Of a stretch of 64,000 bases of DNA, positions 9,909-17,928 are shown piece by piece; positions within the stretch are counted from its first letter, which is position 1; each line of letters opens with the position of its first letter. A program made the position numbers and the translations under genes. The notes under the pieces were generated by a model, which was not told the DNA's origin, ran no database searches, and saw only the letters and a list, made by a program, of their open reading frames with translations. The DNA comes from Sulfuricella sp. (GTDB lineage: Bacteria > Pseudomonadota > Gammaproteobacteria > Burkholderiales > Sulfuricellaceae). The stretch covers positions 111,428-175,427 of the forward strand of contig JAQTNE010000005.1 in assembly GCA_028713975.1 (NCBI GenBank), given 5' to 3'.

Positions 9909-11333
9909 TCAATAGGCGGCCCAGATGTAAGCGAAGAGCATATTGTTGTCCTTGGCGTCACGCGGGGTAACAGTGTCGGAATTGGTCGTGTAGTTCGTCG
10001 AAGCCCCATTGAATTTGGTGTAACTGTAGTATTGCGCGCCGACACGGATATTTTGCACAGGAGTCCAGAAGACTTCGGGGATCCAATAAGTGGTATTAGG
10101 CACGAAACCTCCGCTGGTATTGGCCGCATAAAGGTTACTATCGGCACTGCCACGAACATCCACATAGCCAAGACTTGCGCCATATTTTGCCTGATAAACG
10201 TACGTCCCCTTCAACCGGAGATAATCGAGCGTGTTCGACGCATTGGTGTATGGGGCGGCACCGGTGCCGGTGGGGTCGACAAGGGAGCTATCATAGGATT
10301 GTTTTTCATGGGTATAACTGAACTGTGCGGAAACCATGTGCGGATCCAGAATGTACTGATATTGCCCGTCGATGCCCAGATCCTTGAAATTGTTTGTCGG
10401 CGAACTGGTGTCCGGCGCAGCGGAATAAACATCAACGTTCATGCCGTGCAACCCGATCATTGCGCTGTGAGCACCCCACTCTTTATTCAATGCGACGCGG
10501 AAGTAAGGATTTTCGCCCTTAAGTTTAGTTCCCATATTTGCGTCCGAAATCCCCTGACTCAGGAACGAGAAGATACCATTCGCAGTCGAATAAGAGCCGA
10601 GTTCCGCGTACAACGTTTTATTCCAGTAAGCGTAAACGTTTTTGCCCGCAGCGTATGGTCCCAAACCTTGAAGAACCGGTGAAGTCGAACCGGCGACGCC
10701 ATTCGCATTACTCACCGGGACATAGCCGGGCACAGCGCCAAAAGCGCTGTTGAAGGTGTTCCAAACGTCGGTGACGCCCGGGTTGTTGTTCAGGCTGGCA
10801 CCGACAATCAGATCGCGATTGGCATCGACAAAGCGATCGGCGTAGCGCAAGTCGAACTGGTCGGAACCACTATGACCGGAAAACTCCGTGTTATTCCCAT
10901 TAACATTTGGATTCTTGCCGAACGCATACGCGTTGTAAGTCCATTGGCCGAAAAGGCCAATATTGTCGGTGATCTTGCCACCGGCAAAAACGCTCATCGT
11001 GGTGAAGGAAAACTCGCCGTTTTTTGGATATTCATTGCTCGGATCAATGCTGCCATTGGTGCTCTCCTTCGTCATCGAGGCTACGCCCATAACGGCAAGT
11101 GGCACTGTTACTCGCGTTCCCATTGTGAAACCGGTCAGTTTGAACATGCGGCCATAGGGGGTCAGTTCGGGGAATTGCCCGCCAGCATGGCAGGAGACGC
11201 AATTCTGGCCGGTCTGGCGGGCAAAGAGTGGAAGCGCCGAGGCGCTGAACGACAGACCGAGCGTGGCAAGGCCGATCAATACATTAACTGTCACCGCTAT
11301 GCGGCCAGTGTATTTCTTCATTGCTCGTAACAT
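9909..11333 (-). CDS. Cyc2-like fusion of monoheme cytochrome c and outer-membrane porin
   Basis: The 474-residue protein starts with a signal peptide ending near SASA (30-33), then FARQTGQNCVSCH with one c-type heme motif at 45-49, followed by FPELTPYGRMFKLTGF. The rest is rich in alternating aromatic and polar residues and ends in an aromatic tyrosine, as expected of an outer-membrane beta-barrel. A heme domain with PxLxxxGRxFK fused to a porin is the architecture of Cyc2, the iron oxidase of neutrophilic and acidophilic Fe(II) oxidisers, and of related proteins of unknown substrate. It is the first gene of a minus-strand set with a diheme cytochrome and YceI. Extracellular electron uptake is an inference; a relative with another substrate is possible. 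Confidence 0.65.
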   Translation of the reverse strand: MLRAMKKYTGRIAVTVNVLIGLATLGLSFSASALPLFARQTGQNCVSCHAGGQFPELTPYGRMFKLTGFTMGTRVTVPLAVMGVASMTKESTNGSIDPSNEYPKNGEFSFTTMSVFAGGKITDNIGLFGQWTYNAYAFGKNPNVNGNNTEFSGHSGSDQFDLRYADRFVDANRDLIVGASLNNNPGVTDVWNTFNSAFGAVPGYVPVSNANGVAGSTSPVLQGLGPYAAGKNVYAYWNKTLYAELGSYSTANGIFSFLSQGISDANMGTKLKGENPYFRVALNKEWGAHSAMIGLHGMNVDVYSAAPDTSSPTNNFKDLGIDGQYQYILDPHMVSAQFSYTHEKQSYDSSLVDPTGTGAAPYTNASNTLDYLRLKGTYVYQAKYGASLGYVDVRGSADSNLYAANTSGGFVPNTTYWIPEVFWTPVQNIRVGAQYYSYTKFNGASTNYTTNSDTVTPRDAKDNNMLFAYIWAAY

Positions 11334-11554
11334 ATTCCGCCCCCCTTCATGGTTAAATTTTAGTAATTCTTGCTTGAATCTAGTTCAGGTCATCCATAGT
11401 GTAATCAAGTGACTGTTAAGTGACTGTTAAATATAAATACCCTCGAATTAAGGATGCGCGCATCCGAGTTAAATACATTTGGACACATTTAACTATTTGC
11501 TTAGTTGAGATAAAAGATCAATATTTAGCTCATTCCTATCTATAAAACTGATGC
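11334..11554. promoter_or_regulatory. divergent control region between cytochrome operon and broken lysR
   Basis: This 221-base AT-rich region separates two divergent genes. It contains a tandem direct repeat of AAGTGACTGTT at 11407-11417 and 11418-11428, a perfect 14-base palindrome GGATGCGCGCATCC at 11452-11465, and a 7-bp inverted repeat GTTAAAT/ATTTAAC at 11468-11474 and 11487-11493. These are plausible operators. Exact promoters could not be assigned. Confidence 0.5.
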
Positions 11555-12445
11555 ATGTCCGAAATTCCCCATATCACCCTGGAGCAGTGGCGCGCATTGA
11601 CTGCGGTGGTGGATGCCGGTGGCTATGCCTAGGCGGCGGATGTGTTGCACAAGAGCCAGTCGGCGGTAACCTACGCGGTACAGAAGATTGAATCCGGTCT
11701 GGCGGTAAAGGTTTTCGAGATTCAGGGACGAAAAGCGGTTCTCACGCCCAGCGGTCAAATGTTGTATCGCCGGGCGCTGGCATTGGTGAGCGAGGCCAAT
11801 GCGCTTGAATGGTCGATTCGTACCATGTCTTCCGGCTGGGAGCTGGAAATTCACCTAGCCGTAGAAGTACTCTTTCCGGTTCCATTATTGCTCGGTTGCC
11901 TGGAGCGTTTCGGTCAGGAAAGCCCGTTCACCCGGATTGAACTGACTGAGACGGTACTGGATGGTTCGTCCGAGATGCTGACCAGAGGACAGGCAGACCT
12001 AGCGATCTCACCCCATATTCCTGCCGGCTATCTGGGGGATCCGCTGATAAATTTGCGCCTGATTGCGGTGGCCAGCCCGAATCACCCTCTGCATCGCTTG
12101 GGACGGGAACTGACTTATCGCGACCTGCGCTCCCACCGGCAAGTGGTGATGCGCGATAACGGGACGAGACGTGAAAAGGACTCTCTTTTCTTTGAAGTCA
12201 ATAATCGCTCTTCGATCAAGGCTGTGCGCATGGGACATGGCTTTGCCTGGTTTCCGGACGAGATTATTCGCCATGAACTGGACTCTGGCGCGCTCAAGCC
12301 GCTTCCACTGCGGGAGGGAGGAGAATTTCCAACCGATTTCTATTTGATTCTTGCTGACCCGGACTTTGCCGGATCGGGGGTCAAAAGACTGGCGGAGATT
12401 CTTCGCGAAGCCGCAAAATCTTACGAACAGGCAGCGCCCGCTTGA
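11555..12445 (+). pseudogene. LysR-family regulator interrupted by an in-frame amber codon
   Basis: Reading from ATG 11555 gives MSEIPHITLEQWRALTAVV, then DAGGYA, then TAG at 11630-11632, then AADVLHKSQSAVTYAVQKIE in the same frame. The stop falls inside the helix-turn-helix, where relatives usually have Q or another residue, so a single CAG-to-TAG change is the simplest cause. The rest of the frame is intact to 12445, with a full substrate-binding domain. A GTG at 11642 could restart translation, but the product would lack part of the DNA-binding domain. The gene faces the cytochrome operon, and its 3' end overlaps the HPP gene by 25 bases. It is a pseudogene, a sequencing error, or a read-through gene. 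Confidence 0.8.
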
Positions 12446-13143
12446 TGACCTGGGATATGGGTATGGCGAATCGCCAGATGATAGATCCGCAACAAGTCCT
12501 CTTCGCTCACGTCGATAAATGAATCGATTTCCGACAAGGCATAAACCAGATCGCTATGGGCGATTACGCATTTCTCGCTATGGCCGGCTTGAGGTTTCGA
12601 CAACCAATGAGGGTAGCGACGCCATGGAAAAGGATAATTGGCGATTATCGCCACGATCAGGATGATCATCACATTGGCCAGCACTGGCGTAACCATGAAA
12701 CCGTAACCCAGGGCGTGCACCTGCTCTCCGCCCAGCACGGCAACCAGCGCTGTCGCGCCGCCGGGGGGATGGAGGCAGCGCAGGTAGTGCATCGCGCCGA
12801 TCGACAAAGCCACGGCCAGCGCGCCGGCATAAACCGGATTGGGCAACATCTGGGCAATGAAAACGCCGATGGCGGCGGAAACCAGATGGCCGCCAAACAG
12901 CGCCCATGGCTGAGACAACGCGCTGTGCGGCGTGGCGAAAAGCAGCACGGCGGAAGCGCCCATGGAAGCCACCATCAGGGCCGCGCCATGAAAACCCAGT
13001 ACCCGGCTACTGACCAGCAGCACCAGCAGGATTCCGACAAACCCGCCCGCCGTCGAAATCAGCTTCTCGGCGTGGCTCGCGGGGTGTGCATCCTGATGAC
13101 GGAACAGTTCCTGCAAACGGCGTACAACAACGAGCAAGTTCAT
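12421..13143 (-). CDS. HPP family membrane protein
   Basis: HPP proteins are integral membrane proteins with four or more transmembrane helices; some plant and cyanobacterial members have been linked to nitrite transport across membranes. The name-giving motif appears as LHPPGGATAL near residue 124. Hydrophobic segments are visible at roughly 30-50, 52-72, 82-102, 105-122 and 150-170. The C-terminal 70 residues are soluble and charged. AGGA lies 7 bases before the ATG. The gene is divergent from a LysR regulator starting at 13255, with a strong palindrome between them, so that regulator may control it. The substrate is unknown. Confidence 0.85.
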   Translation of the reverse strand: MNLLVVVRRLQELFRHQDAHPASHAEKLISTAGGFVGILLVLLVSSRVLGFHGAALMVASMGASAVLLFATPHSALSQPWALFGGHLVSAAIGVFIAQMLPNPVYAGALAVALSIGAMHYLRCLHPPGGATALVAVLGGEQVHALGYGFMVTPVLANVMIILIVAIIANYPFPWRRYPHWLSKPQAGHSEKCVIAHSDLVYALSEIDSFIDVSEEDLLRIYHLAIRHTHIPGHQAGAACS

Positions 13144-13221
13144 GTTTTATCCTATCCAGCTATGACGTTGAAAGCAGAATAGGGCGAAACAAACCATTTG
13201 ACTAACGATAATTTTTGGCGC

Positions 13222-13246
13222 TTTATATCGGATTATCCGATATAAA
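13222..13246. promoter_or_regulatory. 25-base palindrome, likely LysR operator
   Basis: TTTATATCGGA (13222-13232) is exactly reverse-complemented at 13236-13246 around TTA. It ends at the ribosome site of the lysR gene (AAAGGAA) and lies 78 bases upstream of the divergent HPP gene. The length and position fit an autoregulatory LysR-type site, possibly controlling both genes. Confidence 0.65.
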
Positions 13247-13254
13247 GGAAAAAC

Positions 13255-14124
13255 ATGGATATTGAATTTGCGCGCACCTTTCTCGCCGTGGCGGCGGCGG
13301 GAAATTTCGTCGGCGCGGCACAGCGCCTGCATGTCACCCAGTCCACTGTAAGCGCGCGCATTCAGGCGCTGGAAAACCAGCTTGGCGCGATCCTGTTCCG
13401 GCGCGGCCGGGGCGGCGCGGAGCTTACCCCGGCAGGACGACGCTTTCTGCGCCACGCCAAAACGCTGGTGCAGACCCTGGTGCAGGCCAGGCATGACGTC
13501 GGCCTGCCGGCCGGTTTTCGCGGCAGCCTGACCCTGAGCGGGCGAATCGCCTTGTGGGACGGCTTCCTCCCCCGATGGGTGGCGCAAATGCGGCAGACCC
13601 ATGCCGACATTTCCCTGCGGCTGGAAGTCGGTTTCGAGGAAGGCATCATGCAAGGTTTGGTGCAGGGCACGGTGGATATCGGCGTGATGTACACGCCGGA
13701 GAGCCGCCCCGGCCTGGGTATTGAGCGTCTGTTCGAGGAAGTGCTGGTGCTGGTGGCTTCGGAGCCGGATCGCCCATGGCCGGACAAGGGCTACATCCAC
13801 ATGGATTGGGGGCCGGAATTCCACGCCCAGTTCACCACCCGCTTTCCGGAAATGGAACCGCCTGCGATCACCGCCAACATCGGCTGGCTGGTAATGCAGC
13901 AGATACTTCACTGCGGCGGTTCGGGCTATTTTCCCTTGCGCATGACGCGGGAATTGATCGAGCAGGGCGAGCTGTGGCTCGTCAAAAACAGCCCGTCCTT
14001 TACGCTTTCGGCCTACATGGTCTACCCCTTGTCCCGGCAGGAAGATATTTTGGTCAGCGCCATGAACAGCCTGCGAGATCTTGCCGCGGAAGAGCGTGCC
14101 GCAGGCGCAATTCCGGTCCGCTGA
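13255..14124 (+). CDS. LysR family transcriptional regulator
   Basis: This is a 289-residue cytoplasmic regulator with an N-terminal winged helix (residues 1-60: FARTFLAVAAAGNFVGAAQRL, VTQSTVSARIQALE) and a C-terminal inducer-binding domain of type 2 periplasmic-binding fold. AAAGGAA lies before the ATG. The gene is transcribed away from the HPP membrane protein, and a 25-base perfect-arm palindrome sits directly before it. LysR regulators often control the divergent neighbour, so HPP is the likely target. The inducer cannot be told from sequence. It differs clearly from the broken LysR at 11555 and from CbbR. Confidence 0.92.
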   Translation: MDIEFARTFLAVAAAGNFVGAAQRLHVTQSTVSARIQALENQLGAILFRRGRGGAELTPAGRRFLRHAKTLVQTLVQARHDVGLPAGFRGSLTLSGRIALWDGFLPRWVAQMRQTHADISLRLEVGFEEGIMQGLVQGTVDIGVMYTPESRPGLGIERLFEEVLVLVASEPDRPWPDKGYIHMDWGPEFHAQFTTRFPEMEPPAITANIGWLVMQQILHCGGSGYFPLRMTRELIEQGELWLVKNSPSFTLSAYMVYPLSRQEDILVSAMNSLRDLAAEERAAGAIPVR

Positions 14125-14202
14125 AAGTTCATGCCGAAAATTATCGCTGCTTCATCGCCGCCGCCGAACAGGTAGAATAGTCTTTTTCCCGCTCAACCGC
14201 CC

Positions 14203-16032
14203 ATGCCCTCCGCCGCCCACAAAATCCTTCACGACACCTTCGGCTATGCCAGCTTTCGCGGCGAGCAGCAGGCCGTGGTCGAACATCTTGCGGCGGGTGG
14301 CGACGCCTTGGTGCTGATGCCCACCGGCGGCGGCAAATCGATGTGCTACCAGCTTCCCGCCTTGCTGCGACCCGGCACCGGCATTGTGATCTCACCGCTG
14401 ATTGCGCTGATGCAGGATCAAGTGGACGCGCTGAAGCAGCTTGGCGTCAAGGCTGCCTTTCTCAATTCCAGCCTGGCCGCCGACAGTGCCCGTGAGGTCT
14501 TTGGCAACCTGATGCGCGGCAAGCTGGATATTCTTTACGTCGCCCCGGAACGGCTGTTGACCGCGGGCTTTCTCTCCGCGCTGGAGCAGTTGCAGGACGG
14601 GCCGGGACTGGCGCTGTTCGCCATTGACGAGGCGCATTGCGTATCGCAGTGGGGGCATGATTTCCGCCCGGAATACCGCGAGCTGACGGTGCTGCACCAA
14701 CGTTTCCCCGCCGTGCCGCGCATCGCGCTGACCGCCACGGCGGACGCCCCAACACGGCGCGAAATCGTCGAACGGCTGGCGCTGGAACAGGCGCGTCAGT
14801 TCGTCGCCAGCTTCGACCGCCCCAACATCCGCTACCGCGTGATGCAGAAGGCCAACGCCCGCCAACAGTTGCAGGCATTTCTCGAAACCGAGCACGCCGA
14901 CGACGCCGGCATCATCTACTGTCTGTCGCGCAAGAAGGTGGAAGAAACCGCCGCCTGGCTCAAGGAAAAAGGCTGGGACGCCCTGCCCTACCACGCCGGG
15001 TTGGACGCCGCCACGCGCAACAAGAACCAGCGCCGTTTCCTGCGCGAGGAAGGCGTGATCATGGTCGCCACCGTCGCCTTCGGCATGGGCATCGACAAGC
15101 CCAATGTGCGCTTCGTCGCCCACCTCGACCTGCCCAAGAGCATGGAAGGCTATTACCAGGAAACCGGCCGCGCCGGTCGCGACGGGCTGCCCGCCGATGC
15201 CTGGATGACCTTCGGCCTGGGCGACGTGGTGTCGATGCGCCGCCTGCTGGATTCCGGCGACGCCCCCGAAGAACGCAAGCGCCTGGAACGGCAGAAACTC
15301 GACGCGCTGCTCGGCTTCTGCGAAACCACTACCTGCCGCCATCAAGCCATCCTGCGCTACTTCGGCGAGGAGCATCCGGGCGACTGCGGCCAGTGCGACA
15401 ACTGCCTGGAACCGGTGGACACCTGGGACGGCACCCAAGCCGCGCAGATGGCGCTGTCCTGCGTCTACCGCACCGGCCAGCGCTTCGGCGTAGTCCACCT
15501 GATCGACGTGCTGCTGGGTAAGGCCACCGCAAAAGTCGAACAATTCAGCCACCAACAACTTTCCACCTTCGGTATCGGCCAGGCGCTCAGCCAGGCGCAG
15601 TGGAGCGGCGTGTTCCGCCAGCTCGTCGCCGCCGGCCTGCTCGAAACCGACATGGACGCTTTCGGCGGCCTGCGCCTAACCGACCATGCCCGCCCGGTGT
15701 TGCGTGGCGAACAGGAAGTGTGGCTGCGGCGCGACGCCGAACCGGTAAAAAAGAGCCACATCAGCAAGGCTGAACGCGCCTCCCGCGCCAAGGAAGCCTT
15801 CGCCGGTGCCAACGAAAACCCACTGTGGCTCACCCTCAAAGCCAAGCGCATGGAACTCGCCAGGGAACAGGGCGTCCCGCCTTATGTCATTTTCCACGAC
15901 AGCACCCTGCTCGAAATCCTCAACCGCCGCCCCGCCAGCCTGACCGAACTGGGCGAAATCAGCGGCGTCGGTCAGGCCAAGCTGGCGAAGTATGGGGATG
16001 CGTTTTTGGGGGTGCTGGAGGATATTGGGTAA
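14203..16032 (+). CDS. recQ: ATP-dependent DNA helicase RecQ
   Basis: RecQ unwinds DNA 3' to 5' during recombination and restart of stalled forks. The 609-residue protein has the full layout: Walker [11 protein letters not shown] at 41-50, the DEAH box at 142-145 followed by [13 protein letters not shown], helicase C-terminal motifs including [10 protein letters not shown], a zinc-binding region with CETTTC and CGQCDNC, a winged-helix domain, and a C-terminal HRDC domain from about 530. The last residues GVLEDIG are unusual: after GVLE the sequence departs from the second, decayed copy downstream, as if the original 3' end had been displaced. The gene is followed by a parDE pair and that copy. 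Confidence 0.96.
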   Translation: MPSAAHKILHDTFGYASFRGEQQAVVEHLAAGGDALVLMPTGGGKSMCYQLPALLRPGTGIVISPLIALMQDQVDALKQLGVKAAFLNSSLAADSAREVFGNLMRGKLDILYVAPERLLTAGFLSALEQLQDGPGLALFAIDEAHCVSQWGHDFRPEYRELTVLHQRFPAVPRIALTATADAPTRREIVERLALEQARQFVASFDRPNIRYRVMQKANARQQLQAFLETEHADDAGIIYCLSRKKVEETAAWLKEKGWDALPYHAGLDAATRNKNQRRFLREEGVIMVATVAFGMGIDKPNVRFVAHLDLPKSMEGYYQETGRAGRDGLPADAWMTFGLGDVVSMRRLLDSGDAPEERKRLERQKLDALLGFCETTTCRHQAILRYFGEEHPGDCGQCDNCLEPVDTWDGTQAAQMALSCVYRTGQRFGVVHLIDVLLGKATAKVEQFSHQQLSTFGIGQALSQAQWSGVFRQLVAAGLLETDMDAFGGLRLTDHARPVLRGEQEVWLRRDAEPVKKSHISKAERASRAKEAFAGANENPLWLTLKAKRMELAREQGVPPYVIFHDSTLLEILNRRPASLTELGEISGVGQAKLAKYGDAFLGVLEDIG

Positions 16033-16040
16033 GAGGTAGC

Positions 16041-16076
16041 TTGCATGGCGCAACAGCAATTGGCATACTATGCCAA
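16041..16076 (+). promoter_or_regulatory. parDE promoter with 17-base operator palindrome
   Basis: TTGCAT (16041-16046) and CATACT (16064-16069) are spaced by 17 bases, a plausible -35/-10 pair. The -10 lies inside the perfect palindrome TTGGCATACTATGCCAA (16060-16076). An operator over the -10 element is typical of toxin-antitoxin autoregulation, where the antitoxin blocks its own promoter. Confidence 0.65.
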
Positions 16077-16099
16077 TATATACACAAAAGGAAAAAATT

Positions 16100-16384
16100 G
16101 TGCCTACACGAAACGTTGTGCTGACTAACCACCAAGCGTCTTTTGTCGAGGACTTGGTCACTTCGGGGCGCTACCAAAATGCAAGCGAGGTTTTGCGCGA
16201 GGGTCTTCGTTTAATTGAGCAGCGCGAAGTGGAGGATGCTGCGCGCCTGGAGGCTTTGCGCAAGGCCGCCGATGCGGGGCTTGCCGACATTGAGGCAGGG
16301 CGTTTTATGGCGTTCGATTCGCCCCTGTCACTTCGCACTCATATGGCATCAATGGCAACACAAGCGCTTAACGACACACGATGA
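16100..16384 (+). CDS. parD: type II antitoxin, ParD/CopG-like
   Basis: ParD antitoxins bind and neutralise ParE and repress their own operon through an N-terminal ribbon-helix-helix. The sequence PTRNVVLTNHQASFVEDLVTS matches the ribbon and first helix, followed by GRYQNASEVLREGLRLIEQRE, the family core. The C-terminal tail, which would wrap the toxin, is less conserved. I choose GTG at 16100 because AGGA lies 7 bases upstream; the longer frame from 16070 would run through the operator and adds unrelated residues. The product is 94 residues. Its stop overlaps the toxin start by four bases (ATGA), so the two are translationally coupled. Confidence 0.88.
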   Translation: MPTRNVVLTNHQASFVEDLVTSGRYQNASEVLREGLRLIEQREVEDAARLEALRKAADAGLADIEAGRFMAFDSPLSLRTHMASMATQALNDTR

Positions 16385-16710
16385 TGAACTGGTCTGTGCG
16401 CCTCGCGCACCAGGCGGAACAGGATATTCAGCAAATCCTGGTGTGGACTGCGAAGCAATTTGGCGAGCGGCAGGTAGAAATTTACACCGAGACGCTATCT
16501 TTGGCGCTCGAGGCATTGATCGAAGGGCCTGATGTCTTGGGGGCGCAGGTCAGAGATGAGATTGCGTCGGGTATTCGCACACTGCATGTGGCGCGGCAAA
16601 ACCGCAAAGGTCGGCATTTCATCGTCTTCCGGATCTACGCTGAAGGGGTCATCGATGTGCTGCGGGTACTGCACGACAGTATGGATTTGCAGAGATACAT
16701 GAAGCACTGA
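16381..16710 (+). CDS. parE: type II toxin, ParE/RelE superfamily
   Basis: ParE-like toxins of the RelE fold poison gyrase, or in related families cleave mRNA. The 109-residue protein shows the family pattern: an early helix (LAHQAEQDIQQILVWTAKQFGERQVEIY), then a strand region with GIRTLHVARQNRKGRHFIVFRI and the closing DVLRVLHDSMDLQRYM. It is coupled to the antitoxin by a four-base overlap. The target (gyrase or ribosome-bound mRNA) cannot be decided by eye. The pair sits between recQ and a decayed copy of the recQ 3' end, which suggests it arrived by insertion or recombination. Confidence 0.88.
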   Translation: MMNWSVRLAHQAEQDIQQILVWTAKQFGERQVEIYTETLSLALEALIEGPDVLGAQVRDEIASGIRTLHVARQNRKGRHFIVFRIYAEGVIDVLRVLHDSMDLQRYMKH

Positions 16711-16721
16711 CCCCACACTAT

Positions 16722-16972
16722 GCTGCGCGGCGAACAGGAAGTATGGCTGCGGCGCGACGCCGAACCGTCCAAAAAGAGCCGCATCTGCAAGGCAGAACGC
16801 GCCTCCCGCCCTACGTCATCTTTCACGACAGCACCTGCTCGAAATCCTCAACCGCCGCCCTGGCGGTCTGATCGAACTGGGCGAAATCAGCGGGGTCGGA
16901 CAGGCCAAGCTGGCGAAGTATGGAGATGCGTTTTTGGGGGTGCTGGAGGGTGAGGCGAACGGGGCGAAATAA
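16722..16972 (+). pseudogene. decayed duplicate of the recQ 3' end
   Basis: Bases 16722-16950 closely repeat recQ 15700-16020. The copy lacks about 99 bases; the deletion joins two TCCCGC-type direct repeats, so slippage or recombination between them is a simple cause. It also lacks one base after CACAGCACC... relative to recQ, breaking the frame. The final HRDC codons read [20 protein letters not shown] as in recQ but continue GEANGAK before TAA, whereas recQ itself ends DIG. This may preserve the ancestral recQ terminus. There is no start signal of its own, so it is probably not expressed. Confidence 0.88.
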
Positions 16973-17092
16973 ATTTTAGATTGGGGTGTAGAAGAAACTG
17001 GTCTGCCCCTCTGCCTCACGTCTGCCGACATCAAGTTGTCACATTGCTCATCTATTATCTTTTTCTGGCACAAAACTGGAATTTGATAATCG

Positions 17093-17494
17093 ATGGAAAA
17101 ATTTGTTGTCTGGCACGATAATTATAGCGTTGGTCACCCACTAATCGATGAGCAGCATTTAAAGCTCTTCGAATTGGTCAATAAAATGTGGAAAATCAGG
17201 AAAGAATCCAAGGAAAAAAGGATGCATCTGTTCAAGCAGATCGAAAAATTATTTCACTTACATTGCCGTGATGAAGAACGCATTCTTGCCAAAAATGGCT
17301 GCAAAGACATTGAGTCGCATCGCCATGAACACCGCAAGCTGCAGAAGCAGATCAGTAAAATTCTGGATTCTTGCCTCGAGAAAGATGGCGGCAATAAAAC
17401 CTGGATGGAAATAATGATTTTCCTGATGCAGGATTTACTGCTAAACCATTTAATCGGGGATGACAAAAAACATCAGCAATGGATGAGCCCTTAA
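17093..17494 (+). CDS. bacteriohemerythrin
   Basis: Bacteriohemerythrins hold a non-heme di-iron centre that binds O2, and can serve in oxygen sensing, storage or delivery. All expected ligands are visible in this 133-residue protein: H22, H57 with E61 (HCRDE), H76 and H80 (HRHEH), H119 and D124 (NHLIGDD). The N-terminal VWHDNYSVGHPLIDEQH is the family signature. There is no signal peptide or membrane segment, so it is a free cytoplasmic form. Base composition is clearly AT-richer than its neighbours, which hints at separate origin. It stands after the recQ remnant with its own upstream region (16973-17092). Oxygen handling for a microaerophile is a fair inference. Confidence 0.92.
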   Translation: MEKFVVWHDNYSVGHPLIDEQHLKLFELVNKMWKIRKESKEKRMHLFKQIEKLFHLHCRDEERILAKNGCKDIESHRHEHRKLQKQISKILDSCLEKDGGNKTWMEIMIFLMQDLLLNHLIGDDKKHQQWMSP

Positions 17495-17588
17495 TCGTTA
17501 ACAGTTTATCTGGTACCGCACAGGAATAAAAAACCATATTATTCAGCACTTCCTTATCATGGGCTGAACCGTCTCCCGAAAGTCTGCC

Positions 17589-17915
17589 ATGAACGAAAAC
17601 CCAAACCACATGCCACGCACCGCGCCCGATTATTCCGGGGTGACGGTGGCGAAGCTCACCCCCTTGCCACCACCCAACGATTACCGGGAGGCGATGAAGC
17701 TCGCCGATGCCGAAGCTGCATCCCGGCTGGGAGGCTACATGCTGCTCTCATGGTATGACCGCGACCGGGATTTTGAATCGCCGCAGCATTCCAGCGAGTG
17801 CCATTTGGATAGCGCCGTGCCCGGCTATGTGGATTACGGCCTGAATCATGGCGCCAAACTGATGGTGGATTTTGAAGAAGGGCGCTTTGTGTTTTTCTAT
17901 CTGCCGCTGGAATAA
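17589..17915 (+). CDS. conserved protein of unknown function (AF1514-like?)
   Basis: This 108-residue protein has no signal peptide or membrane segment. The central region (LLSWYDRDRDFESPQHSSECH, then VPGYVDYGLNHGAKLMVDFEEGRFVFFYLPLE) resembles what I recall of the AF1514 family of small uncharacterised proteins, but I cannot confirm it. Three histidines and one cysteine in or near this region might bind metal. It precedes another unknown gene by 13 bases with a ribosome site between them, so the two are probably one operon. No function is proposed. Confidence 0.7.
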   Translation: MNENPNHMPRTAPDYSGVTVAKLTPLPPPNDYREAMKLADAEAASRLGGYMLLSWYDRDRDFESPQHSSECHLDSAVPGYVDYGLNHGAKLMVDFEEGRFVFFYLPLE

Positions 17916-17928
17916 CCGGAGGCTGCCG

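Noticed and set aside
16720..16953. 77-residue ORF after parE
   Set aside because: It is a frame through the decayed recQ 3' copy and changes frame relative to recQ after the deletion; there is no start signal.
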